The notes under the pieces: model-generated
Database searches by the model: none
Told to the model about the DNA's origin: nothing
What the model saw: only the letters and a program-made list of their open reading frames with translations
Translations under genes and position numbers: made by a program
Assembly: GCA_947396885.1 (NCBI GenBank)
Contig: OX377202.1
Coordinates: forward strand, 9,486,001 to 9,550,000
Direction: 5' to 3'
DNA: 64,000 bases
Source: Heligmosomoides polygyrus polygyrus
Taxonomy: Eukaryota; Nematoda; Chromadorea; Rhabditida; Heligmosomidae
Shown here: piece by piece, positions 1 to 12,347 of the stretch
Position numbering within the stretch: position 1 is the stretch's first letter
Layout: each line of letters opens with the position of its first letter

Positions 1-569
1 GGTATGCTGGATATAAGGGGTAGAGATAAGATAGGAGTCAGGTAGAGATAAGGTAAGAGCCAGAGACGCAGGTTTCATCGTGGGTATCTCTACCCCCTAT
101 ACCCGCGGGTTAGTCGTTGATGAATCCGGCTTCTGGAAACACATAATGGGAGTGACTTTTGCTGTTTTTTACTGTCAGACTTTTCAGTTCTAAAAGGGAT
201 CTAAAAGGGAACTTTCAGCTAAAGGGGAACGCGTCTGAGTGAAGAAAAAAGGATTTCTTTCCGATTTTAAAAACCTGGCACTTGGCTATAAATAATGTCT
301 GAGTATGTAGTCATGTTTTTGGACGATCGCAATATACTTGTCCTTTTAGCGACAGGAGTCGTTAAGCTTACTTTTCAAGTGCACAAAAGCAAAAATTTCC
401 GATAATTTGTATGAAGGGATCGAACAATAACTTCAAATGGGTTATGAGTAGTATATTAGTCCAATGTTGTTCAGAGGAGCTGCATTTAATCTTTCGGGTA
501 TGGAGAAATACCCGTAACAGGCACCCAGGTTTCACTGCGCGGCACCATGTAGCTAACATTTAGTCCATC
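1..569. other. Non-coding stretch, no gene seen
   Basis: No splice-bounded or signal-bearing reading frame is visible. The only structure is an imperfect inverted repeat around 13-31 and 86-104 (GGGGTAGAGATA against TATCTCTACCCC). Confidence 0.5.
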
Positions 570-887
570 TATCGAATAAAGGGCGCGTGTAGCGCAGTCG
601 GAGGAGGCGCGACTGTCGCGTGCACCCGACACCAGGTTCCTGGTTCGGAATTCCCGCCCAGGCCAACCAAGCCTTCCATCCCTCCGGGGTCGATGAATTG
701 GTGCCAGACTTGTCTGGGAAGGATAAAGCGCTGACTTGTTCATCGGCTGGCCACCGCAAGTCATTGTATGGCCAAACACGCTTTCATGTCGCCTCCACGA
801 CATCCCGTAGAAGTAGAATGCGCTGGCGCATCCCAGAAGGGATTGACTAACGCCGTCCTTTATCATTTTTACCCTTTATCGAATAAA
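570..887 (+). mobile_element. SINE family A, copy 1 (tRNA-derived)
   Basis: The body spans 581-876 and is flanked by an 11-bp direct repeat TATCGAATAAA (570-580 and 877-887). That is the target-site duplication expected of LINE-driven retroposition. The head carries a box A (TAGCGCAGTCGG) and a degenerate box B (GGTTCGGAATTCC), so it derives from a tRNA and would be a Pol III transcript. The tail is a short CTTTATC-like run. At least six other insertions of the same family occur in this window. Confidence 0.88.
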
Positions 888-1088
888 AATCAAAACGTAT
901 TTGACGAGTGCACGGTGTCATCTCACGTGAACTATTCGCTGTTCTGAGCTTTAAAATAAGCCAAAGATTTTTTGTCGCTAATGCTATGCCTGTTAAAGTA
1001 ACGTGCAATTTTTGCTGTAGAAGTTAGCATAGAATAGTAGTTTTTCGACGACAAATTTACTGTAGGAGGAAATATACATTTTGCTTTC

Positions 1089-2115
1089 CCGCATATCTGC
1101 GGTGCGTCTTCGCGACATATCCCTTCCTCGTACCCTTTCTGGCTGAATGACGTTTTTGCGTCATTTTTACATTTTGCATTTTACTTTAACTTTTTTAGAA
1201 AGTCGATTACGAATCAGGTTTTCATTTTTCAATTATAAATTTATAATACTTTCTTAAAGCATGTCTAATTTAATTAAAAAGGTGAGCACATTGATTCAAA
1301 GTGTCAAGTTTTCCTATAAAACAGTGTTGTGTTCTAAGCGCATTCTTTTACCATTTGAAGATATTTGAAGTAGCAGCTAAAAAACAAAAAAAAATAATGT
1401 TTTGATAGGTTTCTTCATGTGTGTACATGGCCCGAACATGCACCGCAGAGGGTGCGGGCGATGGGCGCCGTTGCGCGTACCGTAATCGCGACAGCCAATC
1501 ATGTGCCGTGCTCGGAAGGCTGAGCTGTTGCTTGACTGGCAGCCGTTGTTACGGTAGATGTAGCGGCACGTTCCCGCACCGCTGCGGTGCGTCATTGCGA
1601 CATATACCCTTCACTCTACCTATTTTGGTTAGATGACTTTTTTACATAATTTATGCTTTTTTAGAAAGTCGATTACGAGTCAGGTCTTCATTTTTCAATT
1701 ACAACAAACATGTCTTAATTTAATTAAAAAGGTGAACGTTATGGTTTAAAGGGTCACGCTTTGCGTAGAAACAGTGTTGTATACTAAGCGTATTCTCTTA
1801 AGGTTTTAAGATTCTTAAGTAGCAGCTGCAAAATAAAAATTGGATAGTTTTTCCGGCACTTGTCGCGAATATGCACCGCGGGGGTACGGGAAAGTGCGCC
1901 GTTGCTCCTATCGTAATCGCGGCAGCCAATCGTGTTTCCTGCTTACGCGGTTGAACCGTTGCCTGACTGGCTGCCGCGGTTACGGTTGACGCAGCGGCGC
2001 GTTCCCGCATCCCTGCAGTGCGCCTTCGTAACATGTACCCTTACTCCTACCCATGGACTTTTTTACATCATTCAACTTTTTTTAGAAAGTCAATTACGAG
2101 TCAGGTTTTTGGTTT
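1089..2115. repeat. Tandem repeat, units of about 486 and 431 bp plus a partial third
   Basis: Units begin at about 1089, 1575 and 2006 with CCCGCAY(C/A)YTGC(G/A)GTGCG and run through TTTTTTAGAAAGTCGATTACGA(G/A)TCAGG, TTTAATTAAAAAGGTGA and AAACAGTGTTGT. The third unit stops after about 110 bp. Each full unit contains an imperfect inverted repeat (in unit 2 about 1884-1931 against 1961-2008, with CGGCAGCCAAT facing TGGCTGCCG), so the unit may itself be a foldback element amplified in tandem. No coding sequence is supported. Confidence 0.75.
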
Positions 2116-3696
2116 CCTCAGACGGTATCGTTGCCTTGTTTGCAGATGCGGAAAGTGGGTCATTTGAAAGGAAAGTACTACTGAAATGGACGTGTGCTGA
2201 TGCTCTTCAGTGGTTGATTTCATTGGGTTGGTCCTAAATGCAGTTGACAAACTTATGCGAATGAGAATGCTTACCAACCGTGCTCAATTCAGGCCTAGAC
2301 GAGTACCTGAAAACCTTCCAAGCTCACCGAGTCGACGGCAGGGCTCTGTCGAAGTGCGACCGAACCGCTTTCACCCAGTTGGGCGTCACGCGAATCGCCC
2401 ACCGCCAGAAGATGGAGGCGTCGCTGCGACGTTTCATGGGCAACGTGTGACATATTTCGCTGCAGATTGTGTAAATGTGTACTGTTAATTTCTGTGGAAA
2501 TGCTGCCTAATTATGAGGAAAGGGTTCACTAAGTTACTCGCGGAGTCAGCGTCTGATTCCATTCTGGCCGAAGGCCTAGTTTCCTGGGTGTAACGAGAAG
2601 GAGCTAGTGCTAATTGTAAGTATCGAACTGCGGCTCCTGTCCTACCGTAGCGCGGCGCGTAGCTATTCCGCCCTTCCCTCGTCTGTTCCGCTCTGCTAGA
2701 AGAAGTCGAAAAGTCGAATTCCGCTGTGATTCCCGTGCCTGTTTCCTGCTCATGCGTCATCAAATTTGTTAAGTCCTTTAGTATCCTAGTTTGTGAGTTG
2801 CTGTAATAAAGATCCATTCCCCCTATCCCTTCCCAACCCTCTTCCGGCCATGTCGAACTCGGTATTCGGCGCCACGGCCACCTCGCTTACATTTTTCCCG
2901 ACTGGCGCAGCCTGCACCACTTCAGTGCTGTCCTCCGTGGATTTCCCTTCGTTCGCATCTCGTCCGAGAAACGCTTTTGCTTTATGCCTCCAGATAAGCT
3001 TATTCTGTTCCTGGGTCGCTCACCATCATCTCTCTCTCCTCATCCACTTCGTTGCATTCTATTGTGAGCACTCTCGAATCATCTACGCACAATCGCTTTG
3101 TGTATGCGAATTACATAAATTAATGGTAAATAAATTTATTATTACTATTTATTATTAATAATACATATGCAAAAAGGACTGCGACGGTTGCGTCCGTTGA
3201 ACAGCTGAGGGAAGCTAGACAAGTGGAGTACTTCGTCCGCGGTGCGGTCGCTTCTTCCTCATGAAGACGATCAGTGTGCCTTTGTTCGGAGAGCTGGCCG
3301 GGAACAGCATGGCTGGCATGGCCTTGAAAAGAATGGATTAGACGATGTTTGAAAGGGCCAATGTCGCCGTCACGAGCACGTCAGCTCTTCGTGGATAAAT
3401 CTAGAGAGAAACCAGAATTTACCGAAGACCAGGGTAATTTTTTCCCAAGAAGCTTTTCGCCTGCATTTTTTGGACGGAAAATAGTCGCCGTCTTGCTATT
3501 TTTGAATGTTCACTACTTTATAAGTTTTTTTAATCCATTCAATAGAGATCCTTGAGGAAACGCAGTTTTGAACGTTGCAACAGGAGTCCACCGCCAGTGG
3601 ACGTACTCATAAAGCGGCGAGAGCGGGAACATCTCCATTTCTGGGCTCCTGGAATGCGGTTGGTATTATTTCCATTGACCGCTTCATGTATAGCTA
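2116..3696. other. Non-coding stretch, nothing recognised
   Basis: Reading frames here are short and lack splice or signal features. An AT-rich TTATTA-type run lies near 3132-3160. Otherwise I see nothing I can name. Confidence 0.4.
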
Positions 3697-4700
3697 TTAA
3701 GCTGTCGCAAAATTAATCGCCGAAATGGACCGCTTACCCCAAACTGCGATAACTCAGCCTAACCATAGCTGTTTTGATCGAAGTAAAAACCGTCAGAATC
3801 TATACATTTTTGCCAAAAAACAGGCAACGGGTCTAACCCTTTACAGTAAAACTGAGATCACAGGAATTACCGCAATCAAAGGGCACATTTAACGTCGGCG
3901 GAATTAGTGATTAGTTTCGGACGCAAATGAGAATCAAGAGCTCGGAAAAAGTGATACTCAGTGGGGAAAAGGTCGGGTGAATACGTTGGATGAGGGAGAA
4001 CTTCGATACTTAAATGGGTCAATTTTCGTCAAATGATTTGTGAGGTGCGTTGCTTTGCGTAGTCCTGCAACAGGAGCGGCCTTCCTCTATTCACCACTGT
4101 CCACCACAATTTTTGCAACTTCTCATACATTTGGTCTAAATCACAACAGTAAGACTGCTATGACTGCCTGACCAGATGGAAAATGCTGTAATGGATTACG
4201 CCTTTAAAACATCACCACAAAGTAAGCATAACGTTTTTAGGGTGAAGGTCGGCTTTAGGAAAGGAAGTTGGAGGAGCATCCTTCAAACCTCCGCTTCCTG
4301 TTACCATTTTTCATCCGCAGTTATAATACGACTTACAAAAAGCTCATTTTTAAGGTGAACTAGCAGGTTGGAGCAAGTGTTGAAAAGTGCCAAACGCTGC
4401 TCATCGATCAGCTCATGAGCCGCCCACTTTGACATCTTCTTCACCTTGACGATTCTAGCCAAATGCCTTGCTACCGTACTATGATGTACGCCATGGTCCT
4501 CTGCTACCGTACGGGTATTCGTCTCCGAATTTCCTTCGACGGCTCTCCTCAAAACTTCACCGTCAAGCCCACGGTCAGGTTCTTCTTCGAGGTTAGTCGG
4601 CCTAGCAGACCCTCCGACTACTGGCTCGGACGTCTCCCGAGGGTTGAAATTATGAATTGATAGCCGAATCGTTATATTGCTGTGAAAAAAGTCCAACAGG
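3697..4700 (-). mobile_element. Degenerate mariner, family B copy 1
   Basis: The left end is TTAAGCTGTCGCAAAATTAATC directly after a TA (3695-96), matching the ends of two other family B copies. The minus-strand frame 4301-4696 encodes an HTH and the start of the catalytic domain: ETNTRTVAEDHGVHHS, a PHEL-like AHELIDEQR linker, then ITADEKW carrying the first catalytic Asp. After DEKW the frame stops, and the C-terminal half survives only as broken sequence down to 3697. The other terminus was not found near 4700-4800, so the element is 5'-truncated or too decayed. Confidence 0.75.
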
Positions 4701-5472
4701 CAGTCGTATTCACATGACTCCTTTCCAAATGCTCAGTCTTTTGTGATGATGGAAATGTCGATTAAGATGTGAAACCCTTCCAACGGTCAATAATTTTGCT
4801 CGTATAAGCTATTTTGAATAGAATACTACCATATATAGAATGCTTCGGGGTGGTTAAAATTTTAAGCCACTGGTCGTGCAGCAGAAGATCATGTCACTGT
4901 TTTCCAGTTGCAATAACACCAATGCGATGGAATCAGAACCCTGGGGTTCACATTAGGATAAAACTGCCAAGGAAGAAGACAGTGAGAGGCCAGCAAATCT
5001 CTTTTTGTGAACGTTGTCTACTACTGGACACCTCGTAGTTTGTGTGAGGCCATTTCCAAAGAATTTTGTGAAGCGTCCTATCATGTTGCGCTCTGCCCGC
5101 TGTTTAGGAGACGCTGATCATTCTGAACAGCCGGCAATGTCATCGTGCGATTACTTGGCTCGGCGTACCCAATTCCAGATTTCATTGTGGCGGTGTAGTG
5201 TCTAAGGAATTACTACTGGTTTGCTTGGATTTATTACCTCGCTCTTCTCACTGCCGCAATAATTATTTTATTGTATTGTAAAGGTTAGCGTGGCAATTTC
5301 AATTGTTTTTGTCTAGTTGTCAGTGTTGGTTTTTATATTAACTGCTTAACACCTTTGCTCCTTGATTACTTTTTGACATTCTGTGACATTTTCGATTCTA
5401 ATTTTAATGGTGCAGATGCGTGAACGAGTATTCTGAGCGTACTGGACCAGACACAGTTGAAGTACCGTCCAA
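4701..5472. other. Non-coding stretch, nothing recognised
   Basis: No gene, repeat or element end could be supported here. Confidence 0.4.
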
Positions 5473-5543
5473 ACCGCGTTTCAGTGGTAGAATGTTCGCC
5501 TGCCGCGTAGGCCGCCCAGGTTCGATTCCCGGCCGATGCACCA
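5473..5543 (+). pseudogene. tRNA-Gly(GCC)-like pseudogene with genomic CCA
   Basis: The sequence from TTTCAGTGGTAGAAT through GTTCGCCTGCC to GGTTCGATTCCCGGCC matches the D arm, the anticodon loop with GCC, and the T arm of tRNA-Gly. The 3' acceptor strand CCGATGC-A is followed directly by CCA (5541-5543). The 5' acceptor strand does not pair with it, and the anticodon stem is mostly G-U or mismatched. Eukaryotic nuclear tRNA genes do not encode CCA, so a retroposed mature tRNA or tRNA-derived fragment is the simplest explanation. Confidence 0.6.
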
Positions 5544-5885
5544 GATGTGCCTTCTAGCGCGGTTAGGAAGAAGAGTGGTTCAGTGGGAATCTTTATCTCC
5601 GGTGAACAGCCGCCTAGCGCGGCAACAATGAGCGAAAAGCACCAGAAGGCGGAACCGGCGCTTTACATCGCGCGGATCGCGGCACTGCACCCATTTTGTG
5701 TTCAAAAACGTATGGCAAGGGAGTGTTGAATCGAGGCAATTTAAAAACATCGTGGACAAAGCTGTAGCTGTAGCTCAAAAATGTAGCGGAATTACGGTCG
5801 GCGTTGACCATGGGATTTTTTTCGAAGGCTAAGAAATATAGTTGTGCTCTCCCAAAAATTTCGAATAACTGGATATATTTGAATA
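5544..5885. other. Non-coding stretch, nothing recognised
   Basis: It lies between the tRNA-like pseudogene and a minisatellite. No supported gene. Confidence 0.35.
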
Positions 5886-5888
5886 GCG

Positions 5889-6000
5889 ACGAATTTCGAG
5901 CATTCGAATTCGAATAACATTCGAAAATCGCGTTTTTTCAAGCATTCAAATTCGAATACATTCGAAAATCGCGCTTTTTCGAACACTCGAATACGACTAT
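5889..6000. repeat. Short minisatellite, about 47-bp unit
   Basis: Two to three diverged copies of CATTCGAAAATCGCG(T/C)TTTTTC followed by AGCATTC(A/G)AATTCGAAT. The unit is rich in TTCGAA palindromes. Confidence 0.6.
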
Positions 6001-6292
6001 AACGCGCTCGTGCAATCGCCGGGCATTGCGCCCCAAACTGGCGCTCATGCTCTTGGTGAAGTTTTCAATTGCGACATGATGTATGTACTCTGACGGGAGA
6101 TAGCGGTGACGACGAGCGGCGCAAATGATCAATTGGTCACCGTACATGTCATCGCCGCTCGACATAGGAATGATCAACGAGGCACTGTCCCGTATAAACT
6201 TAATCCTAAACCTTGCTGTTTGATGTAGAGGCTGAGCCATGTAAGCGTGAGCAGTTATTGCAATACGTTTCTGTAGTACAACACGCAACTTA

Positions 6293-6562
6293 GGGCCTGT
6301 TCATACTTTGCGACAAGAGCGACAAGAGCGACAAGAGCGGCAAGAACGACTGGAGCGACTGGGGCGAAGGATGTAATATGGTGTACGTAAATAATTGCGT
6401 ACTCCACACTCCGTCCGCGACGAATGTAGTGTGAAATGCATAATTATTAATTACACCACAGTACATCCATCGCTCCAGTCGCTGCAGTCGCTTTTGTTGC
6501 TCTTGTCACTCTTGTCGCTTTTGTCGCTCATGTCGTCCTTGTGGCGAAGTAAGAACAGGCCC
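6293..6562. mobile_element. PIF/Harbinger-like MITE
   Basis: The element is 270 bp with terminal inverted repeats GGGCCTGTTCATACTTTGCG at the left and CGAAGTAAGAACAGGCCC at the right, flanked by TTA on both sides (6290-92, 6563-65). A 3-bp TTA/TWA duplication and GGGCC-type ends are typical of the PIF/Harbinger superfamily. The subterminal regions are 9-bp repeats (GCGACAAGA at the left, the complementary CTTGTCGCT at the right). It has no coding capacity, so it is non-autonomous. A second, damaged copy lies at 37,681-38,202. Confidence 0.8.
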
Positions 6563-6565
6563 TTA

Positions 6566-8315
6566 TGACCTGTCCAACATGCACTAACTATTCGACATAC
6601 TCCATCGTTGAGAAATAGCGGGGCACGATTTCATAGCCAAATTATTCGTAAGTGTTTGTGTCAGTGACTAGATTCCCCCGGCATTGTGACTCCTGTAAGC
6701 ACTCTTTTGAAGGAAGCGCCGTGTAGCGATGCACTGGGTTCTGACTTGACTCTCTTGGCGAACCGGTCTGAACGCACACTGCATGACCTAAAATTATGCT
6801 TCTTTATCACGTCGTCGATGACATCAGTTCACCGTCTTCCGTCATCCGAGTTCGTCGTCAGTTCCATTGCTTCGAGGTGGTGTATATTTATGCAACCTAG
6901 GACGACGATATAGTTCAATCTGGAGAAGTCATAGCAAAACGCCTCCTGCAACTAGTCCTTCACTCCGAGCGCAATGAACGTTCCTTATGAGCTCTAGACA
7001 GGAAATAACAACAGTTATGTGGCTCCAGATGAAACGTACTTCCGGCGAAAAGATGAAATAGTGTTAGTTATTGTTGCAGCTGTTCATCATGCTCTTTTGC
7101 GCACGTAGGAGTTGTATCATGTTTGGTTTATAAAGAAGAAAAACTATGAAAAAATACCGTGCTACAAGGTACTTTACACTTTCATGAAATAATGCAGCTA
7201 GCGTGCGGGAATCGTGGGCTAAAATAACTAATCTCCACCTAAGGAATCGCCTATAATGTATGTCGTATAACCACTCGTTTAGAATCGCTATGGTGGTAGA
7301 AACGTATAGGCATTTGTTTGCGTAAGTCTTCAAACTGAGTCACCGACGAGTTCTCTGGTTCGGCCTACCTAAGACAGATGGAGGCGTTATTGGCAACGCT
7401 TCATTTTCATTTGTAGGATTTTCGCTCCGAGAAAATGTCTCTCAAAAATGAAGCGAACATCTGCTGAAATGCGAAAGAGTTAGTGGAACTCACTTCAAAC
7501 GGCGTTCGTGGAGGTGGAGTCCTTCCCGCGCCCAGTGTGACCATTACAGGTGGAAATGTAGTGGTTCGGATCTAAAGCACAGTGTGCTACAACAATGCAA
7601 ACGTGCTATGTTTTTCTTGCTTCTTTATGATGGTTAAGGTTCATGATGATCACCAACAAAATAAATTTTTACACAACAAATAAAATAAACTATACAAATA
7701 AACTGGCCTGAGGGCTTCGGAAAGGTAGAGACACCCTTGGATAGGGATAGTGTACTCGCGTTCCACCTCCGAAATGTACCTGGAAAGCAGAAAAACATTT
7801 AACCCGGGGCTAAGGAAAGATTCCGTCTACAGCCTATTACATTGCCTTACTATACTGAACGTATTAGGGTTCCACACTGAAAAGATGGAACTGATTGCCA
7901 TGAGAGCTAATGGGCCGCCGAAGTATTCAATACCCATTCAAAGAATTTTAGTGAACGTATCTAGAAACTATTCTCTATCACATCTGTGCTGAACTTCAAA
8001 CAGCTGCTTGTGAGTTTGCGAAACAGAAAACCATTACATTTTTCGATGTTTAGGAAAGGTGAACCATCCATTGCGTTATCATCCAGGTTGAAACAACATG
8101 TGAGCGAAGAACTAAGAATTTACTTGAAGGATTACGCACCGAAGCTTGTAGCCACGCACGTCGTAATATGCGGGCACACACGGCAGGTTAATATTTGGCT
8201 TGTCAGAGTAAAGCTGTAATACTTCTATTCCTTGCAAAGTTAACACTTTCGAGACAACTGAATAGCAGACCTGCTGTACAATACATTTTCATTGATGTTT
8301 GAAACATCTTGAAAT
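6566..8315. other. Non-coding stretch, nothing recognised
   Basis: Several reading frames of 75-89 codons occur, but none has a credible start, splice sites or family motif. It lies downstream of the peptide gene ending at 8316 on the minus strand. Confidence 0.35.
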
Positions 8316-9300
8316 TCAAGTAGTCAGTTTCTTGTAGTCTACCTCAACATTCTGTTCAGCCGAACTGGGAATCACCTGCGCCATTGAAATCACTGGGCGT
8401 TTTGGAATACGGACGAAGCCATCACCAAACCAGAGCGGACTGCAAACGATGTATGTAAGGCAGAGTAGTGAGAAAGAGGACAAAACTGTATGTAGTGACT
8501 AGTCTGATAAGCTCATTCAATACGTGAATACATGGCAGGGATAATATCATGGTCAAGGCAAACAATATCATGGTTCTGCTGACAGTTAAAATGTCAGCTA
8601 AAGCGTACGTTCACTAGTTTCGTAAGATTGTCCAGCGAATCAACACATGCAGCAAAGGCATCAAAACAGATGGTAAAACCAAATCCAGAAGCAATTTATT
8701 GGCTTGCATGGGCGCAAATAATGCACGAATAGTCGTTAGTTTTACGCCAAGAATTGAAGAGACTAGTGTTCAGACATTTATGGAACGAGCAGTGGCTCAC
8801 GGAACATAAAATGAAATACACTTCTACAATCACATCAGGTAGAACTGGGAATAAAGCCCCATATTTATACACAGCAGTAAGCTAATGTTACGTAAAGGAT
8901 TGCTGCATAAATATTGAACCAATGCTTTCAATGAAAGTGGAAAACCGGTATTAGATCTATACAGCGAGCCGTTATGATGGCGGCTGGGACTAACCCGCGA
9001 GAGAGAATGAGAAACTAATTGAACCGTACGAATCGTGGGCTAACCCTGGAAGAAAACATGTTTAGCACGCTGATGAACTCACATATCTTTCCCGTTGACT
9101 CTTGTGACGCGCGCTTCCTTGGTCAGAGCGACGCTCAGCTTCGGCCGATATTGCCTTAAACGATATCCCGGAACGCGATCATCTTGTTGTGACAGCTTCA
9201 GGTTGGCGGGGTCATAGGCACTGAGACGTTTCAACCGACTGCTTCTGTAAAGGTCGACAGCCGGAAGGAAGAGGACGAGAAGGTGCAGAATCGAAAGCAT
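8316..9300 (-). CDS. Predicted secreted peptide precursor, two exons
   Basis: Exon 1 is 9300-9083 and exon 2 is 8439-8316. The donor is ATAT|GTGAGT and the acceptor GTTTGCAG|TC; the join restores one Ile codon, giving 113 residues. The start ATG at 9300 opens an obvious signal peptide (MLSILHLLVLFLPAV). The mature part is basic and contains a LKR site near residue 25 and an IPKR site in exon 2, the latter following PLWFGDGFVR. Dibasic sites after a signal peptide fit a neuropeptide or other processed secreted peptide. A TATA box sits about 56 nt upstream of the ATG. There are no Cys pairs, so insulin-like or ShK-type peptides are excluded. I do not recognise the family; the function as a signalling peptide is inference. 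Confidence 0.68.
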
Positions 9301-9355
9301 TTCGTGGTGTTAGCGGGGCAATGAGTGAGCAACCGGTATCCGCCGCAATGAGACG

Positions 9356-9363
9356 CTTTTATA
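9356..9363 (-). promoter_or_regulatory. TATA box of the secreted peptide gene
   Basis: TATAAAAG on the minus strand lies 56 nt upstream of the start codon at 9300. That leaves room for a transcription start about 30 nt downstream and a 5' UTR of roughly 25 nt. Confidence 0.6.
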
Positions 9364-11069
9364 CGTGGATCACATGGCTAAGCGGCGACTAAGCTGGAAC
9401 GCGTCGAACAAAGACAGATAAACAGACAAACACTAAAGTAGCCAGTAATGCAAGCTGGCAAGCCACCTGACCATCGAGTCAATAGGCGGGCAAGCTCCCT
9501 GTTTGCATAGGATGAGCAAGATGAGCACTTAATCACCTAATTCAAACACGATCTAGTCACTTAGTGCTGAGGATCTAAAAAACTAGTAGAAACACATCAA
9601 CTGGCAAATTATTGAACAGCAGATGTATGGTCAAACAAAGGATGAAACGTTTTTGAATACATTATAGGACAGCCTGAGCTCCTCAAAGAAGCTTAGCTGA
9701 GCGTTTTGGAATTGTCGAGCCATAAAATTTTCTAAAAAATGGGCTCAACTGTTGTAGGTAATTCTGACACCAATAAGTTTAAGCGGTGGTTTTATTGATT
9801 TATTCATGTCTCTTAACCTTAGCACAGAGAGCCCAAAAGAATAAAAACGTTGTAAGCGAACTTCTAGAAACGTACGTTAAGCATTTAAAAAAAGCTGTAT
9901 TTCCATGTTCACAAGAACAAGGTGGATGATGTATGTTTATCAATGAGCTTGTTGTATGAAATTTTCATGCTTGCGTTGTAAGAAAATGCCAAAGTGTTTC
10001 TCTTTATGAAGCCCAGAAATCTTAATAAAGTAAATAAACATTGACACATCATTCTTTGTGTCACTTCATTGCGGCAATGCTTAGTCGTATCGGCTGGCTT
10101 TGATTACCTATGTGATAGGAAGCATAATGTGTCCCATACCATACCTCTATCATCACATTTATCGAGCAATGTGAAGAAAAAACCTAAGTGAAAAAGAAGC
10201 CATAGGGATCACTCAGGCGCAATGAGCATTAGTACTCAAAAAAGTACGACGTGCTATATCGTGTTATAGCGCGTAGAACAGGTTTTTACCCGTTTTGTTC
10301 GCGCATGACATACCGTTTGACCTAGGTTCCTCTCGTTGTAACTTGCATTACATGTACGCACGCGTCAGTTTGTGTACAATATGGGAGATCCCACGTCACA
10401 AAGTCACTATATCCGACTGCTGCGCTCAAGACGGTCGAAGCCCATGCGCTGCCCCTTGTCGTCTGCTCATTACGCCACTCACCTTGTAGGACTTCTGAAA
10501 AACATGTGTAGCCAAATATTGAAAGACCATTTTTATTTGCTTAGAAGTGCTAAACAAGTTTAAACAGGAAAATTCATGTTATGCCATGTTTTTCTCCGCT
10601 TATTCTATATATTGCTTACCACCGTGGGCCTTTTTGTTGATTTCATCTACTTTATTTTCTGGTACAATGATTTAGGTTAACTTATACTTTTCCTACAAAA
10701 AGATCATTCAAAGACGAGATTACGAGGTTTGCCGTAAAGTTTTCTAACTACAATCGAGAGCTATTCTACGATAATTCCTTCCTTTTTTCGTCCTTTGTGT
10801 ATGAATGAATCTGTTAAACCTGTACATAAGTAACAGCTTAAAGGAGCTTAGGACGTGTTGACCTTCTTTTCCTGACGACCGCTACATTTTCTTTATCTAT
10901 TTTCAAGCAACTTACATTATATGAGTACAAAAGGATGCGAATCATAGATTCACTTTCTGTGAATGGATATGAAGCTTCTCCTACGAGGACAAGATGCGCT
11001 GTATGAATATATTACGACCGTTATTAACGAGTTTTCGTTTCCAAGCCGTGAGTAAAGAGTATTCTTAAT
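9364..11069. other. Intergenic stretch, nothing recognised
   Basis: AT-rich sequence with no supported exon, transposon end or RNA gene. Confidence 0.35.
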
Positions 11070-12347
11070 AACGGAATTCATCATTATCTCCGTCTGAGAA
11101 GAATTCTCTGCTTAATGTTATGGAGACAGAAGTAAAGTATCCCACAGAGAAGCAGACGACGACTTACGTCGGAAAATAACAAATTTTCATGTGAGGATCG
11201 AGTGGTGCAAGTCGTTGAGGCTTATTTCTGTTGCATGGGGAGTTCAACAGAAACAAACGATATTAATTCATGCTAATATTCGATAAATGCTTTGTGAATA
11301 GATCACCGAATTTCGTCGAGACAGTGAAGAGAACCTTCAAGCTGCTGGATCGCCTGACGGTGAAGACAAGAGCGCACCGAAGACAGGGCAGCACCGAATA
11401 TTTCGGCTCAATATGTATTAATAGTTATTATTATTAACAAAAATTATTATTAACCTTGAAGTTGAAATGTGCTTTCCCATCGCCTCATGGTGAAGACAAG
11501 AGCGCACCGAAGACAAGGATAGCACTGAGTATTTCAGCTCAATAATTAGGAATAGCAAAGGTTAGTTAGTAAACTTGTTCTCAAATCACTCAATTCGTCT
11601 GTATACTTGACCTGACGTTGTTTAACACGTTTTCATCATCTTTATACAGGTTTGCTCAAATTCTAGTTTGTTGAAGTTCTTGTTTTTATAGAGCGTACAG
11701 TTTCGACAAATTTGTTAATATGGCCACTGCAAAAAACACATAGGCATTGATAATATTTATACATTTTTCAGTACCGGGAGTCGATTTAAATCGAACTAGA
11801 AGAACAGCAAAGTCGAGCAGCTGGCGAGGTCCTCCACGTGTTAACGAAAGAGCAACTCTGATCAGAACTTCATAAGAAGGGATTAATGCTTGCATGGTGT
11901 CAAAAAGCTCACATCCAAACTATTCGACTCAGCGTCAGATATAGTTTTCGTCGCATGTATGGATTAGATCCCGAGCCCATAAAGGGCTTTGCGCGCAGAG
12001 CCTTGAATCACGTACTTCAGAGCTTCCACCATTACTCCGAAGTTCTCCGGTTGGTAAAATTGAATACAGTGGTAGCTGTTCTTGTTATTTCTTTATCCTA
12101 ACGTACAGTGGTCGACCTTTCTCTACGGTATGGTTTTCCAATCTTCTTAGATCTGCCCAGTCTTGTACGAACTCCCACTCCCCCAAAGCACTAAATTGTG
12201 GAAACATGTGGTATTTGAAATCCAACTAAAAATAGCGAACAATCTTATCTGCACGTTTTCATCATCTTTTCACAAGTTAGCAGAAATTCTAGTTTGCTAA
12301 AGTCCTTGTTTTTTTATAGAGGATACAAGCTCGACTAAACCATTAAG

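Noticed and set aside
7064..7333. 89-codon minus-strand frame as a secreted protein
   Set aside because: It opens with a TTG rather than an ATG, has no TATA or splice support, and shows no family motif.
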